A stretch of 64,000 bases of DNA from Lucinisca nassula (GCA_963580285.1 OY757015.1:134114029-134178028), one strand, 5' to 3'. Positions 32,558 through 44,235 are shown, counted from the first letter of the stretch. The notes: generated from the letters alone by a model not told the origin. A program made the numbers and translations.

Positions 32558-33165
32558 TGGAAGGCAGAGAATGACCTTAGAAAAGATTGCAAGATCAATC
32601 TCCACGAAAGATATTATATTGTATCATAGAACACCAAATAACAGTGGCCAAAATTTCACCCATCATACCTCTTGGCATATCACTGATAGTAACACTTGAT
32701 GGCACAATATGCCCATAACCCCTGTATTGAAAAAGTGAAGTTGGACTACCTTGTTAAATCCTTAACCTGCAGAATAATTTAACTTCCCACGCCTATTTCT
32801 GACAATCAGCCTATCAGATAGCATGGTTTAATGGTTTCATTAAAATTAACAAACCGAATGATGAACAGGGTATATCCTGATCAGAAGACTTCTGAAATTA
32901 CACTGTTTGTAAAGGTAGGGGTTGTCATGAACAGCAGGATAAGGCTTAAAGCCCGGAACACAGGTCTTCTCATGATATGGCCCAAAGTATAAACTGCTCG
33001 GCTAAGATAAGCCTGCCTCGGTAGCTGAGTTTCATGTGTATCAGACTGGTAATAGCTGAGGCCGTTCAGATGGATACCCACAACATAGGTTTTTAGGGAG
33101 AATAGACAAAATATTACCAAATACCAACTTTATTTGTTTCTATCACCATGTGTACTATATTTCAG

Positions 33166-33217
33166 GTAAGGACGCTGATCATGCTTTCGCAGGAAGGCTA
33201 GACGAATCAGGCAAGAG
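33166..33217 (+). CDS. Exon f: short acidic/basic linker
   Basis: Acceptor atatttcag, donor AGAGgtaaga. It encodes SKDADHAFAGRLDESGK, with the first codon split with exon e and the last with exon g. Only 52 nt; accepted because both splice sites are good and both phases match. Confidence 0.72.
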
Positions 33218-33307
33218 GTAAGAGTAAAAAATGGAATGCAGTCAAACTTAGATAACTCAAATATGTCTGGAACCTTGAAAAATTGTTAGAAAAAGGGATA
33301 GTTTGAC

Positions 33308-33520
33308 TTAACCCTTGTCCTGCTGAGCCCAGATATGCCTTATTTTCCAAACAATGAAGATGCAGATCAGATGGCTTCTGATGAAGCCATCTGATCAGGA
33401 TCTACATTGTTTGCCATTCAGATTGTGAATTTGTTTCAATAGTTTGCATCAGATAATCTGATTGGTTGAAAATCTGTAGTAGTTGTGGCATGTATGAATA
33501 TTCAGCAGTACAAGGGTTAA
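33308..33520. mobile_element. TTAA-flanked MITE with cassette P
   Basis: TTAA at 33308-33311 and 33517-33520. Ends CCCTTGTCCTGCTGA / CAGTACAAGGG. The cassette atggcttctgatgaagccat is at about 33345-33415. Confidence 0.78.
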
Positions 33521-33591
33521 CGAGGGTTAATCATGGTGCCTGGATAGGAGCTGTAATTAGAATGGCTTAAGGATATCTTTTCCATTTACTA

Positions 33592-33793
33592 TTAACCCTT
33601 GTCCCGCTGAGTATTAAAATATGCCACACCCACTACTGATTGTCAACCAATCAGATTACTTGATGCAAATTATTGCAACAAATTCATAAACTGAATGACA
33701 AACAATGAAGATCCTGATCAGAGAAGCCATCTGATCTGGATCTACATTGTTTGAATGATAAGGCATATCCGGGCTCAGCAGGACAAGGTTTAA
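33592..33793. mobile_element. TTAA-flanked MITE, second copy in intron 6
   Basis: Ends ttaacccttgtcccgctgag and gctcagcaggacaaggttta. The inner cassette has lost part of one arm. Confidence 0.72.
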
Positions 33794-33904
33794 ATGAATT
33801 GATGTCGTATGCACCCATTAGAAGTGTCTGAATTGCCTCAGTTAGGCGGTTCTAATGATTACACACATACACACAGAGAATCAGAGGAATTTTAATATCA
33901 AATA

Positions 33905-34133
33905 TAACTACCCATCACTACAATTATAGCCTTTTCACCAGACGCAGGTCTGGGACAGTCTGACACAAAAAAAATCTAGCCAGAAATGCCACCGGCATGT
34001 CCCTTTTCCCGTGACTTCCCCAGCGTCGAGTCCTGATTGGTCGCTGATGTCACATGACCTATCAGACCAATAGGCAGACGATACAGGTCACGTGACCGCG
34101 ATTTTCGCGCCGAGAAGGGCATTATTTTTTCAG
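33905..34133 (+). repeat. DIRS left inverted terminal repeat
   Basis: From taactacccatcactacaat to gagaagggcattatttt. Almost base for base the complement of 38955-39177. Confidence 0.88.
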
Positions 34134-34689
34134 ACTTGCTTGGGATAGGATGGTCAAACTACATTCCATGGAAGAATGAATAAACGGATAAGTGTTTTAT
34201 TCTTTTTTGATTTTGCACTTACCTTGAGTTTCCACAACGTACTTAGGCTTTTTAAGCTTACTGTTTATTCCGAAATTCTTAGAGACTTTATTTCGTGTGT
34301 TTCTGCCGACATTACATGTGTAGTGGTTGTCCGCCATTTTGAAATTTCACTTGGAAGTTTTGTTTATCATGTGATCAACCGTTTTTGGTTTTTGATAAGC
34401 ACCACACTTCTTTTCATGTTATGTGCCAGGGTATACGCTCGTATTATTCCTGGTAATGTTTTAATAGAAGTCGGCGTTGTGGAAACTTAAATTGCCAGAA
34501 AAGAGGACGTTTTTTGTACGTGTTCCTTCCACTTCCGGTATCGGAAGACGTTGTATCGCTGAATAAAAATTCTCAGCATTAATTTAGTTTTGAACATGTG
34601 CAAGACCCGTCTTTGTTTAGCACTTATAAATCCCACGATGCAGATGGATAATATTCAGGTCCCTTTGTGGCCTTTCTATAGTATCTTCT

Positions 34690-36235
34690 AAACAGAATCC
34701 ATCCAATTCGTGTGGGTCACCATTGCCGAATCAAGATGAGCCAGTCTATGTCCCCTCCTCCCATTTGGGCCTGGGTTGACTAGGATAGGTTCGTCGACCG
34801 CCCCGTAGAGACCCTGCTCATAATTGCGGGGACTCCGGGGTGCGGGGAACCTATGCCCAAAAATTTTTTCCGAATCCATGTTACATACGAATTTTGGTAC
34901 GGTTCCGATCCCGGTTTTTATCGGGTAACCTTTCCGGACCTTCGGTACTTAGTTTACCTTGGTCATATGCTTCTTTCCTCTTATTATGATAAATTTTTAT
35001 CATAATCATTAAATTGGATTGTTTTCCCTTGTAAAACATACAGATTTGGGCATCGTTTATTGGAATACCGTAACTATTGCAAGTGAATCCGGGACGTTTC
35101 GGTACTGAGTCGTTTCGGCCTGGGTCGTTTTCGACCCGAATTTGCACCTGGATCGATTCGGCCTATTTCGGTGGGTCGTTTCGGCCTTGGGCCGATTCGG
35201 CCTTGATCGTTTTAGGCACGGCTCCTTGAATGCTCAATTTTGATTCGTCAATTTCGCATGTTCAGTGCACTATATACAATAAAGGGCCTAACACTGGGGA
35301 AGTTTAATTGAGCCTCAAGTGTTTTGCCCCTAGAGCTGAATCTGGGCCTAGTGATTTATCCTCTGGGGATATATCAATACTCAGAGGTTGGTCCTTTTTC
35401 GTCCTTACTATTTAGCGATTATGAGAAGGACATATTTAGAGCCTCATCACCTATTGATTCTAAAACTATAAGCGGACCATGTCTTCCCAACGTTTTCAGA
35501 ATCAAGCTTCAAGACCGGGGGCACTCGTGCGAAAAGAACTTGGAACATTGGTTCTAACAACAAAAAACATCAATTTTTTGTTCTTATGAAATTCCTAAAT
35601 TCGACCCAGATTCAGTCTCTGTATATATGACGTCAGGGAAATTGGCATTACTTCCTGTTTCGACGCTCTAACATTGGAGCTTCTTACCAGGACTATTATT
35701 AAGTGGGTTCTCATTATGACTGGTATTCTAGTTCTACCCACTTTGCCTTCAAACAAGAGCATTCCGACCATATAGCTGCTATTCTAATGCTTTTGTTTAT
35801 TTCCCGGTCATTTTTTACATGCCATGGCTGTCTACCACCATGTTGCATGTTTGGCGCAACTCTGCTCTTGATAACTGGTTCAGTTTTTACTGAGCATAGT
35901 AAATGAAAACTTAGAGCCTCAGCGCCTCTTGATTCTAAAACTATAAGCGGACCATGTCTTCCCAACGTTTTCAGAATCAAGCTTCAAGACCGTGGGCACT
36001 CGTCTTTTTTGAAGTCTTCGGAGAGCGTATCAAGTACAGGTACCGCAACCAAGAGACGCTCTTCGACTACTTCCGATGACTTTTAAGTGCTTATCACCCT
36101 CGACTAGAAGATCTCAATCAGTCCCCATCTACTAGTAGATCATTCTCAGATCAGGGTACACGGTCCTTTCGTTCCAGAGGTCGGACTGGAACGAAATCTC
36201 CCAATAGAGGAAGACACAAGTCTAACAAATGACTT
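34690..36235 (+). pseudogene. DIRS gag-like region (degenerate)
   Basis: No intact frame. The 3' end encodes RSFRSRGRTGTKSPNRGR then HKSNK and a stop near 36230, a basic tail of the kind that ends DIRS Gag proteins. Earlier parts are too decayed to assign. It contains a duplicated segment (35438-35530 and 35911-36003). Confidence 0.45.
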
Positions 36236-36239
36236 TCTT

Positions 36240-36760
36240 CCTTCCCCTCCTCTTCATCTTCCTCCAGTAGGAGCCGAGCTATTTCAGTTCTATCAAGCCT
36301 TGGCTTCTTTTATCAAATATATTTTGAGTTTTATGAGTTTGGAGAAAGGGTTACTGGATTGAGTTCGTTAGGAATCCTTTCTCTTTCTCACATGCAAATA
36401 CTATTTCTCCAATTTTTTCATGCCCCGAAAAACTTTCGATTTATGTCAGGGGTTTGTTTCCCCTTTTTTTTAGAAACTTAGTAATTGGATCCAGTTTCCC
36501 TGGACAATCTCATTTTAGACCTTTCCAGTTTTTTTTGCTAACATTATCACTGGAAATACCATACGGTCTATAGGAGCAATAAATTCCATTATCAAGATTG
36601 CTCTCTACGATTTATGAATCCCTCAGTATCAAATGGGGTCTCCTCTTTTAGAGACTATTCCCTATTTGTTTTTTTCGCATGCCAGCCTTTCAGGTTGGTT
36701 TCCCACTTCGAACCTCAGGGATTAGTTGTTCAGGGAACGTGGGGCCTATATTAGGCGGGG

Positions 36761-36816
<56 letters not shown>

Positions 36817-37200
36817 ATGCGTATATGTATGTATATATGTATAGGTGTATAAACATTCTGAAACTTCAGACAAATTTCCTTGGTTTATCAGTTCTTCATA
36901 GCTCCAAACTGAGGAACAGCTTCATTATTGTTACTCCAGACAAATGAATAGTGTAGTTTTTTCTACTTATCAGGGGGTGACTCATTACTCTTCCCTGTTG
37001 GCTTTTACATGGAAGATTATAACTTGGTGTCTTCAGGAAGGTATGTCTATCCTTGTCGGACACCTCCAGGGCAGATTACGTCATTGGGATCGCCCCTATA
37101 GACCAGTTCACCATCCGTTCTCTACAGGGCGTTTTCTCAAATGGAGTGAACCTTTATTGGGCCTTTTTTAATCAAATGTCCAGACAACTCGGTTCTCCAA
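36240..37200 (+). pseudogene. DIRS reverse transcriptase / RNase H (degenerate)
   Basis: At about 36260 the sequence reads LPVGAELFQFYQALASF, then EKGYWIEFVRNPFSFSH, like the start of DIRS RT. At 36944-37171 YQGVTHYSSLLAFTWKIITW then CLQEGMSILVGHLQGRLRH matches the RNase H pattern 'GGT.S..L...W.I..WC...i...ArHipG.lN..AD.lSR', with many changes. Stops, frameshifts and a 50-bp AT/GT microsatellite disrupt it, so it is inactive. Confidence 0.7.
36763..36816. repeat. (AT)n(GT)n microsatellite inside DIRS
   Basis: atatatat... from 36763 then gtgtgtgt to about 36816; expansion inside the dead pol region. Confidence 0.95.
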
Positions 37201-37479
37201 TCAACTTTCATTATGTTTCAAGTTTCAGATCACCTGGAACGTGCAGTTGATTTAAAATCTCTAGATTGGGGGAATCTTTTACATATGCGTTTACACCATT
37301 CAACTGAATTCCTCTAGTTCTAGGAAAAAATTCAAGCGTCCAAAAGCCGAGCCATTCTGATTACGCCTCCTATGGCCTCAGAGATCTTGGTTTTTTAGTC
37401 ATTCTGAGCCTAGTCTCAAGACTTGCAACCCGTCTTCTAGTAGTTCCAGATCAAATATCTTAAAGGTGTGGGTCAGGCA

Positions 37480-38060
37480 TTCCATTTCAATCCAGAAATG
37501 CTTTACTTACACATCCAGATGTTGTCAGGAATCAAACCAGAGGTAGACACTTTTCTGGTTTCTCTGCCGAGTGTATCTTCAAATATAGAAAGATCTCCAC
37601 TCTCAAGTTTTACTCTGGAAGATGGAAGATATTTTCTAGTTGGTGTAGAAAAAGGGAAATAAATCCAGACAATTCCTCTAGGGAGGTTTTTTACTGGATT
37701 TCTTTTTCTGTCTGTTCTCTACCCTTCAATTTCTATTTCATCTAAGAGAAGGGTACAGATCAGTAATCTCGAACATGTTAAAATTTTAGTCGGCTTCACA
37801 CTTTTTCATTAAACCCTACCATCACCAGCTTATTAAAGGGGTTTTTCACTATGCCGACAGGTTTCCAGGACTTTGAATCCAAATGGAATCTTGCATGAGT
37901 GTTGTGGTCTTTTCTAAACCACCTTACGATCCGGTGAATTCAGCTTCTTTTGTTCATTTGATAATCAAGCTGTATTTCATTTGACATTTGCTTCAGTTAG
38001 TAGAAGTTATAGTCATGCTTTGCCAATTGCAGAGGGTTGTTTTCAGGTATGAGAAGAACA
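37480..38060 (+). pseudogene. DIRS tyrosine recombinase (degenerate)
   Basis: Pieces in more than one frame read LLWKMEDIF..., GYRSVISNMLKF, HHQLIKGVFHYADRF, KPPYDPVNSASFVHLIIKLY and TFASVSRSYSHALPIAEG. They fit the N-terminal SAM-like and early catalytic part of a DIRS tyrosine recombinase. The catalytic R-H-R-Y residues cannot be placed with confidence. Confidence 0.55.
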
Positions 38061-38809
38061 ATGACTTCTTTTTCTCTTCTCATTCAACCTATTTTTGTTT
38101 CAGGCTATAAATCACCTTGTCTGAAACTATTATTTATCCTGTCATTTCCAGGATTCGTGGATCGTAGGCTAATGTGAATTTTTTGTATACATTAGAACGT
38201 TTAAAACGTTTCGAGATTATCATGAGAATTTTTTCTTTCCAATCAAGGGGTTTTGGATATATTTCTAACCATCCTTGATTGCAAAGTGGATTTGTAAAGT
38301 GATAAAGCTTCTACCAGTATATGCTAATTTCACTTCTGCCCTATTATCATTCAGAATACAGTATGAGGTTAGAACCTTCTACATTTTGGGCATATTGGAA
38401 CTCCATTTTTTCTTCAGAATGTTTTTTCTTACTGCGTAATGGATGTTCCAACGCTACTTTTCATTCCTTCACCTAAGGAGCTTGGTTCCCATTCGTAGTG
38501 GTACTCATTCCTTGGGTAGATTAGTAGCTTCTCAATCTATTATGAGCAGCACTTATTTTGGAATTTTATTTTCCTTGGTTGTTTGTTAGCCTGTTTGAAT
38601 AGGTATGAACCTTCTATTTTGACTCCGGTTCCTGTCCATTTATCTTCTCCACTTGTGAATTTTGGATTTGGATCCCTTGCAGTCATGGTGGATACTCCCT
38701 TACGTTACCATCATTGGATGGTTTTAAAAGGGGTATAAACAACCAAGGTTGGAGGAGTTAGGTATGTGTAACTTTATTTTTCATCCAACCCTCCACTTGC
38801 TTTGAATTC

Positions 38810-38910
38810 AGGCTATAATTGTAGTGATGGGTAGTTATATTTGATATTAAAATGATATTTTTAATGTAAAATTAATTTTAATTAATAATATACCTACCCA
38901 TCACTACAAT
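38810..38910 (+). repeat. DIRS internal complementary region
   Basis: ggctataattgtagtgatgg gtagttatatttgatattaa is the complement of the 5' end; the following atgatatttttaatgtaaaa ... cctacccatcactacaat is the complement of the 3' end. The two meet at about 38851. Confidence 0.88.
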
Positions 38911-38954
38911 GGTATGTCCCGCCTCCCAGCCCCGCCTGAAATATTTGTTTTCCT

Positions 38955-39177
38955 GAAAGAAATAATGACCTTCTCGGCGCGAAAATCGCGGTCACGTGAC
39001 CTGTATCGTCTGCCTATTGGTCTGATAGGTCATGTGACATCAGCGACCAATCAGGACTCGACGCTGGGGAAGTCACGGGAAAAGGGACATGCCGGTGGCA
39101 TTTCTGGCTAGATTTTTTTTGTGTCAGACTGTCCCAGACCTGCGTCTGGTGAAAAGGCTATAATTGTAGTGATGGGT
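38955..39177 (-). repeat. DIRS right inverted terminal repeat
   Basis: aaataatgaccttctcggcg ... ctataattgtagtgatgg, complement of 33905-34133. Confidence 0.88.
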
Positions 39178-39245
39178 AGGTATATTATTAATTAAAATTA
39201 ATTTTACATTAAAAATATCATTTTAGTTAACCCAGAATCTTGGGA

Positions 39246-39460
39246 GGCCTCCATGGTCTAATGTTAAGAGCGCTGACTCTTGTCCATAAGGTGTTTGCAC
39301 CACTCTCAGGCCACATGTGAGATGCCAAGTTCTGCTTGGAAGCTCAAGTGTTTTTTCTGCGGATACCCCAGTTTTCTCCCACCTATGATTAACAATTTGC
39401 TCAAAATAAGTTAATCTTAAAAGGGCTGTAAAACCAAAATAAACCAAAAAAATTCTTAAA
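39246..39460 (+). repeat. SINE D (diverged)
   Basis: The head gcctccatggtctaatgtta agagcgctgactctt resembles a tRNA 5' half. The body is tgagatgccaagttctgctt, cccacctatgattaacaatt and gggctgtaaaaccaaa. It follows the DIRS end by about 24 bp. Confidence 0.68.
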
Positions 39461-39575
39461 TCTGGATATCTGGAAGTGCCAGTTGGAAGTAGCCAGGGTA
39501 AACTCGAGTTATTTAAGTGGCACTGTACCATAAAGCAGATTATAAAATGTTTGCATCTGTGTATTTAAATACACA

Positions 39576-39848
39576 GTAACAACCATTGGAGCTTGGAGAA
39601 ATCAGTTGGGTTGCATGATGCTTCCATGCTGAACTGAATCCAACCAAACTTTTGAATACTGATAATAAGCCTGCCCAGGAAAAGAGATGGTTGTCGGACC
39701 GTCGCTTAAACTGTAGCAGTTTCTTTGGGCGGTAGGGCTTGAGAAGTCATTTCATCTCAGTGTCTAATAAAAGTCCCACAGTTACAGAAGCAGTGCCTCC
39801 AAAATGAGCTAAATAGTGTTGACAGGGATGTAAAACATCAACACAAAC
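39576..39848 (+). repeat. SINE B-related, diverged copy
   Basis: attggagcttggagaaatca ... gggatgtaaaacatcaacac. A second SINE B follows directly. Confidence 0.65.
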
Positions 39849-39849
39849 A

Positions 39850-40150
39850 ATGGCCCCCACCCATTGGGGCTTGAAGAAATAAATGGGCTGCATGATGCTT
39901 CCACGCAGAGCTGAATCCGGCCCGCACACGAGTACTGGTAACCGCTTAGAGGATCTAAGCCTGTCCAGGCAATGTGGTGCAAGTCGGACAGTCATTGCTT
40001 ATAAACTCTATTGGTTTCATTGGGCAACAGGGCTTGAGATGTCATTTCATCTCAATGTCGGGTAAAAGTCCCACAAAATTGGAAGCAACATCTCCAAAAT
40101 GATCTACATAGTGTTGACGGGGATGTTAAAGATCAAATCAAACAAACAAA
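39850..40150 (+). repeat. SINE B copy
   Basis: From ggcccccacccattggggct to gatcaaatcaaacaaacaaa. Confidence 0.82.
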
Positions 40151-40439
40151 TCCACACAAACAAACAAACAGTGTTTGACACGAGACATGCCTATATATAT
40201 GCAGACTGAACCCTGATATAACGATACAAAGAGGTTGCCATATATAATGATGTCTTGGTTTCTAATGCTAAGAATGCCAACATTTTTCCTGAAAAATGTG
40301 AGTATCTTTAGCAATTGCTAAAAGCTTCTCGCATATTTGCAGCAAAAATACCAGAGAATTAGGTACTTAACCTGCTAGGGCAATTATCAATTTGACCATC
40401 AATGAGCTCGTTAAGCTAACAAAGCTTTGAACAACATCG

Positions 40440-41134
40440 GCCAGTTGATCAGAACTAACAAAGTCTTTATTTAACATATTGTTAGAACATTTATCATTTA
40501 ATATGGCAAATATGCTAATATTTTTGCAAAAATACATGAGCAGCTTTTGCATTTGCAAAATGCAAAAGCTGCTCACATTTTTTTTCGGCAAAAATAACAC
40601 TATTTTAGATATTGTGTTTGCTAGAACATTTAACAATTTGACAACAAAAAAATAACACTACCGTAAAATCTCTATAAGAAGCCCATGCTCAAATAACCCC
40701 AATGTTGATTCATAGGAACTTTTTTGGGTCGGAAATTAAAAAAGTCAAACAAAATGACTTTTATGTATTTTGCCATGTTTGACACGAAATGAGAAAAACG
40801 TTAATGATATTCGCTTTAGTGAAGAAAGGGGAGCTAACTACTATTCTGTTCTAAGACAAGGCTATTAAATAATGTATCACCAGTCATTTCCTGAGAAACA
40901 AGATGGCAGCCATAAGAAAGAAAGTGAGCGGTTTGGACCGCCATATGCCAATTGCAAGTTTCTATAGCCTCTAATAAACGCCCACCCCCTCTTCAGGAAA
41001 GGAAATGATTCTAATAAACGCCCGGGCATCTATTGGAGATTTTACGGTATTTTAGATATTGTACTTGCTAGAACAGTTAACAATTTGACCACTAACAAGC
41101 TCGTTAAGCTAACGATGATTTGAACAACTGGACC
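40440..41134. mobile_element. MITE C interrupted by TA-inserted MITE
   Basis: Left part ggccagttgatcagaactaa ... ttgacaacaaaa; right part gatattgtacttgctagaac ... tttgaacaactgg. The central palindrome is gagcagcttttgcatttgca / caaaagctgctcacattttt. Confidence 0.65.
40661..41047. mobile_element. TA-inserted MITE (CCGTAAAATCTC...GAGATTTTACGG)
   Basis: Perfect 12-bp ends CCGTAAAATCTC / GAGATTTTACGG with TA on both sides (40659-40660 and 41048-41049). Inner sequence ataagaagcccatgctcaaa ... aacgcccgggcatctattgg. Confidence 0.78.
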
Positions 41135-41641
41135 CTGGACAGTTTAAAATGCCGTTAGCTTTATGAGCTTGTTACTGGTCAAACGTTAACTGTACTCATT
41201 TGTATAGCATGTAATACGGTAGTATTTTTGCTGAAAAAAATGTGAGCAGCTGCTCACATTTTTTCTGCAAATATTTTAGCATATTTTTCATATTTTAAAA
41301 ATGAATATTTTAACGATATGTTAGCTGACAACATTGTTACTTTTCAATAACTTTCCCCAGATAATTATAAGGGCAGAACCTTACATACTCCTTTCATATC
41401 CTGTTTATTGAATTCATCTTACCCATTTTGTAGTGAATGGAATCTTTCCCATTATATACAACAGGAGTCCATTTTAAATTTAAGGGGTGCCAGGTTCAGT
41501 TTACTTAAGATTTTTTTTAGAAAATAGCTGAATTCTCTACGAACATTGAAGGTCCTGATCTTGGCCTTCACTGTTTGAAAATGGCCCTTTTGTGGCTTTT
41601 CCCATATAAAATCGGTAAAGCTTGTTTCATACCATATTTAA

Positions 41642-41879
41642 GGGGAGTGGGAACAAGTTCATGGGAGGCAACTCCTGCCAAAGTATTTTTGTCTCCCATG
41701 CCAATAGGGGTCAACTCTTAAAGGAAAGAATTTGCTCCTGAGGAGCAAATTCTTTCCTTTACGAGTAGACCCCCTTTTCAAATGGACAGGGCTTATAAAA
41801 AAGCGAAGAGGAAATCCCAAAAGTTGTCTCCCTTTGAAGAATGGCGGGAAAATTTGTCAGGTGTTCCCATTCCCCTTAA
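41642..41879. mobile_element. MITE G, best copy, TTAA target, ends about 37 bp before exon g
   Basis: Ends aaggggagtgggaacaagtt and ggtgttcccattccccttaa, with a TTAA-like flank. The centre aaaggaaagaatttgctcct / aggagcaaattctttccttt is a perfect palindrome. Copies are at 18085, 50411, 62400 and 63953. Confidence 0.75.
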
Positions 41880-41917
41880 TCGGCATGACATTTTATGGGT
41901 ATATTTTCTCATTGTAG

Positions 41918-41973
41918 GAAAAAGCGCAAGAAGAAGAAGGGTGGTGCAGAGGGTGGTGCCGAGGGCAGACAAG
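41918..41973 (+). CDS. Exon g: lysine-rich stretch (possible nuclear localisation signal)
   Basis: Acceptor cattgtag, donor CAAGgtagat. It encodes RKKRKKKKGGAEGGAEGRQ. The run of eight basic residues looks like a nuclear localisation or nucleic-acid contact patch. The end of a TTAA-type palindromic MITE lies about 37 bp upstream of the exon. The donor GTAGAT is weaker than its neighbours. Confidence 0.75.
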
Positions 41974-42160
41974 GTAGATATAGCAGGAAAAATCATCATC
42001 ATCATCAAAGGATTTTTGATTAACGTGCAGGTACAGGGGCAACGTCCACATAAGTCGGCCCCCTTCCAGGTAGCTGGCTTGCTGCACGCATGGTAGATCT
42101 TACACCAGATGTCCAGAGCATGAAAATAATGTCCTGTACCGTACTGATACTAAGTATTTG

Positions 42161-42430
42161 GACGAATGTATACTGTGTGTACTCATAAGAATCACCTCAG
42201 TGAGGCGATTCTTACGAGTACACACAGCATACATTGAGACGCAAATGTATACTGTGTGTACTCATTAGAATCACCTTAGTGAGGCGATTCTTATGAGTAC
42301 ACACAGCATACATTGAGACACAAATGTATACCGTGTGTACTCATTAGAATCACTTCACTGAGGTGGTTCTTATGAGTACACACAGCATACATTTGAGGCA
42401 ATTCTAAAGAGTACACACATCATACATTTG
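42161..42430. repeat. Three consecutive palindromes plus a half copy
   Basis: aatgtatactgtgtgtactc ... gagtacacacagcatacatt occurs at about 42164-42234, 42245-42315 and 42326-42391. Spacers are gagacgcaa/gagacacaa. A half copy then runs to gcaagataaaagac. Each could fold as a hairpin of about 70 bp. Confidence 0.8.
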
Positions 42431-43479
42431 CAAGATAAAAGACGAAAATATCTTAAATGTTCCCTCATTATTTCTTATGTAGAGAAATTCCCTAGGGACT
42501 CAAGAACGGGTTCAACTCAGCCATGGTAAATGTTATAAACAAGCCATTGGTGTTGAGTCATTGAAGTTTTACTGTATTTGAAAAAAGGTAAATATGAGAA
42601 TGCAAAAGGCCCTTTTCGCATGTCTCTGTTTATCCTTTTTGTACCAAATGGAAGCTTCCTCCTTCTTATACCCCTGACATACTATATAGTTTTCGTCTTT
42701 CCCCTCGTTCGTTTGTTCGTACTGCCGTCTGTCCCGCCGTTCGTCAACCTTTACGTCAAAGTTTTGCGTTAAACCTTTTTGATTGCTCATATCTCTGTAA
42801 CCACATGTTAGATTCTCTTCATATTTGGTAATGGATATCTCTATAGCATTACCTTTCATATGGAATATCTAAGCCCCTGGGTGGGCTGTCTGTCAGTTTG
42901 TCAACTTGTACGTCAAAGTTTTGTGTTAAAACCTTTTTGATTGCTCAAATCTCTGTCACCACATGTTGGATTCTCTTCATATTTGGAACAGGATATCTCT
43001 ATAGCATTACCTTTCATATGGAATATCTAAGCCCCTGGATCAAGCCCCTGGGTGGGCTGTCTGTCCGTTTGTCAACTTTTACGTCAAAGTTTTGTGTTAA
43101 ACCTTTTTGATTGCTCATATCTCTGTCACCACATGTTGGATTCTCGTCATATTTGGTACAGGATATCTCTATAGCATTACTTTTCATTTGGAATATCTAA
43201 GCTTGCGGGTCAAGCCCCTTGATGGGCTGTCCACCCGTCAGTCCGTTCATCAACATTTACGTCAATGTTTTGTGTTAAACCTTTTGATTGCTCATATCTC
43301 TGTAACTACATGTTAGATTCTCTTCATATTTGGTAAAGGATATCTCTATTATAGCATAACCTTCCATATGGAATATCTAAGCCCCTGGGTGGGCTGTCTG
43401 TCAGTTTGTCAACTTTTATGTCAAAGTTTTGTGTTAAACCTTTTTGATTGCTTATATCTCTGTAATGGGTTACCCTCTT

Positions 43480-43516
43480 TAAATAAAAGCCATTACTTAC
43501 TTACTTACTTACACTT
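43480..43516. repeat. SINE G 3' fragment with (TTAC)n tail
   Basis: ttaccctctttaaataaaag then ttacttacttac. It matches the complement of the start of the 63010-63236 repeat. Confidence 0.55.
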
Positions 43517-43839
43517 ACTTTACCTCATGTTAGATTCTCTTCATATTTGGTACAGAATATAACTACAGTATTAACTTTCATATGGAATATCTAAGCTCCT
43601 GAGTCAAGCCCCTGGGTGGGGCTAGGGGTCAATAATTAGGACTTGCACATTTTGATTACGTCCAAGTTTTGTGTTAACTGTTTTGGTTTAAACAATACAT
43701 GTATTTATTAGAATAAATTCACATGTATACATCGCATAATAGTATATGGTACAGGATTTGATAACTGTTTTCATTATACTTCTTGCATACAAAGTATATC
43801 AAAGGTTATAGTTTTTGTCTTTCCATCTGTTCATTAATA

Positions 43840-44235
43840 TTATACCCCCGAAAACGAAGTTTGAAGGGGGTATATAGGAGTCAGCTTGTCGTCTGTCGTC
43901 GTCTGTCGTCATCGGTCCGTTACAAAAAACTTTAACATTGCTCATAACTTCCTTATTCTTTGACCGATTTCTTTAATATTCACACACCACACACCTTGCC
44001 ACTAGTACTTAAGATTGATATACACAAACCTGACCTTGACCTTTACGTTGACCTTCCTCAAGGTCAAATACTTGTAAAAATTTGTCGGTACAAAAAAACT
44101 TTAACATTGCACATAACTTCCTCATTCTTTGACCGATTTCTTTAATATTCACACACGTGACTCTTACTTGGAGTTACTATCTGACAACGCATGCGGGGGT
44201 ATAATTGGCGCCCGTTAGGCGGCAGCTCTAGTTTA
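43840..44235 (+). mobile_element. Element with tacccccgaaaacgaagttt hairpin start
   Basis: The 5' hairpin is tacccccgaaaacgaagttt gaagggggta. Two units follow (cataacttcctcattctttg, accgatttctttaatattca). The 3' end is gcgggggtataattggcgcc then cgttaggcggcagctctag. Confidence 0.68.

Larger units (their letters stand above)
33891..39222 (+). mobile_element. Decayed DIRS-type (tyrosine recombinase) retroelement
   Basis: Near-identical inverted terminal repeats of about 225 bp lie at 33905-34133 and 38955-39177 (key words cacgtgaccgcgattttcgc / gcgaaaatcgcggtcacgtg). At 38810-38910 an internal complementary region contains the reverse complements of both outer ends joined end to end. That is the hallmark of DIRS elements, which replicate through a circle. 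The interior carries degraded RT, RNase H and tyrosine recombinase sequence on the + strand. No target duplication is seen, as expected. It fills most of intron 6. Confidence 0.88.

Noticed and set aside
33010..33060. Full SINE A copy near exon f
   Set aside because: Only about 45 bp of the head (gcctcggtagctgagtttca) is present before the sequence changes; too short to call as an element.
34176..34490. 104-codon hydrophobic open frame just inside the DIRS left repeat
   Set aside because: No homology recognised; it lies before the gag-like region in decayed DNA and is T-rich, which yields hydrophobic translations by chance.
42161..42430. CRISPR-like array (regular palindromic repeats with spacers)
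   Set aside because: Eukaryotic intron; the spacers are nearly identical short sequences and the repeats are MITE hairpins.
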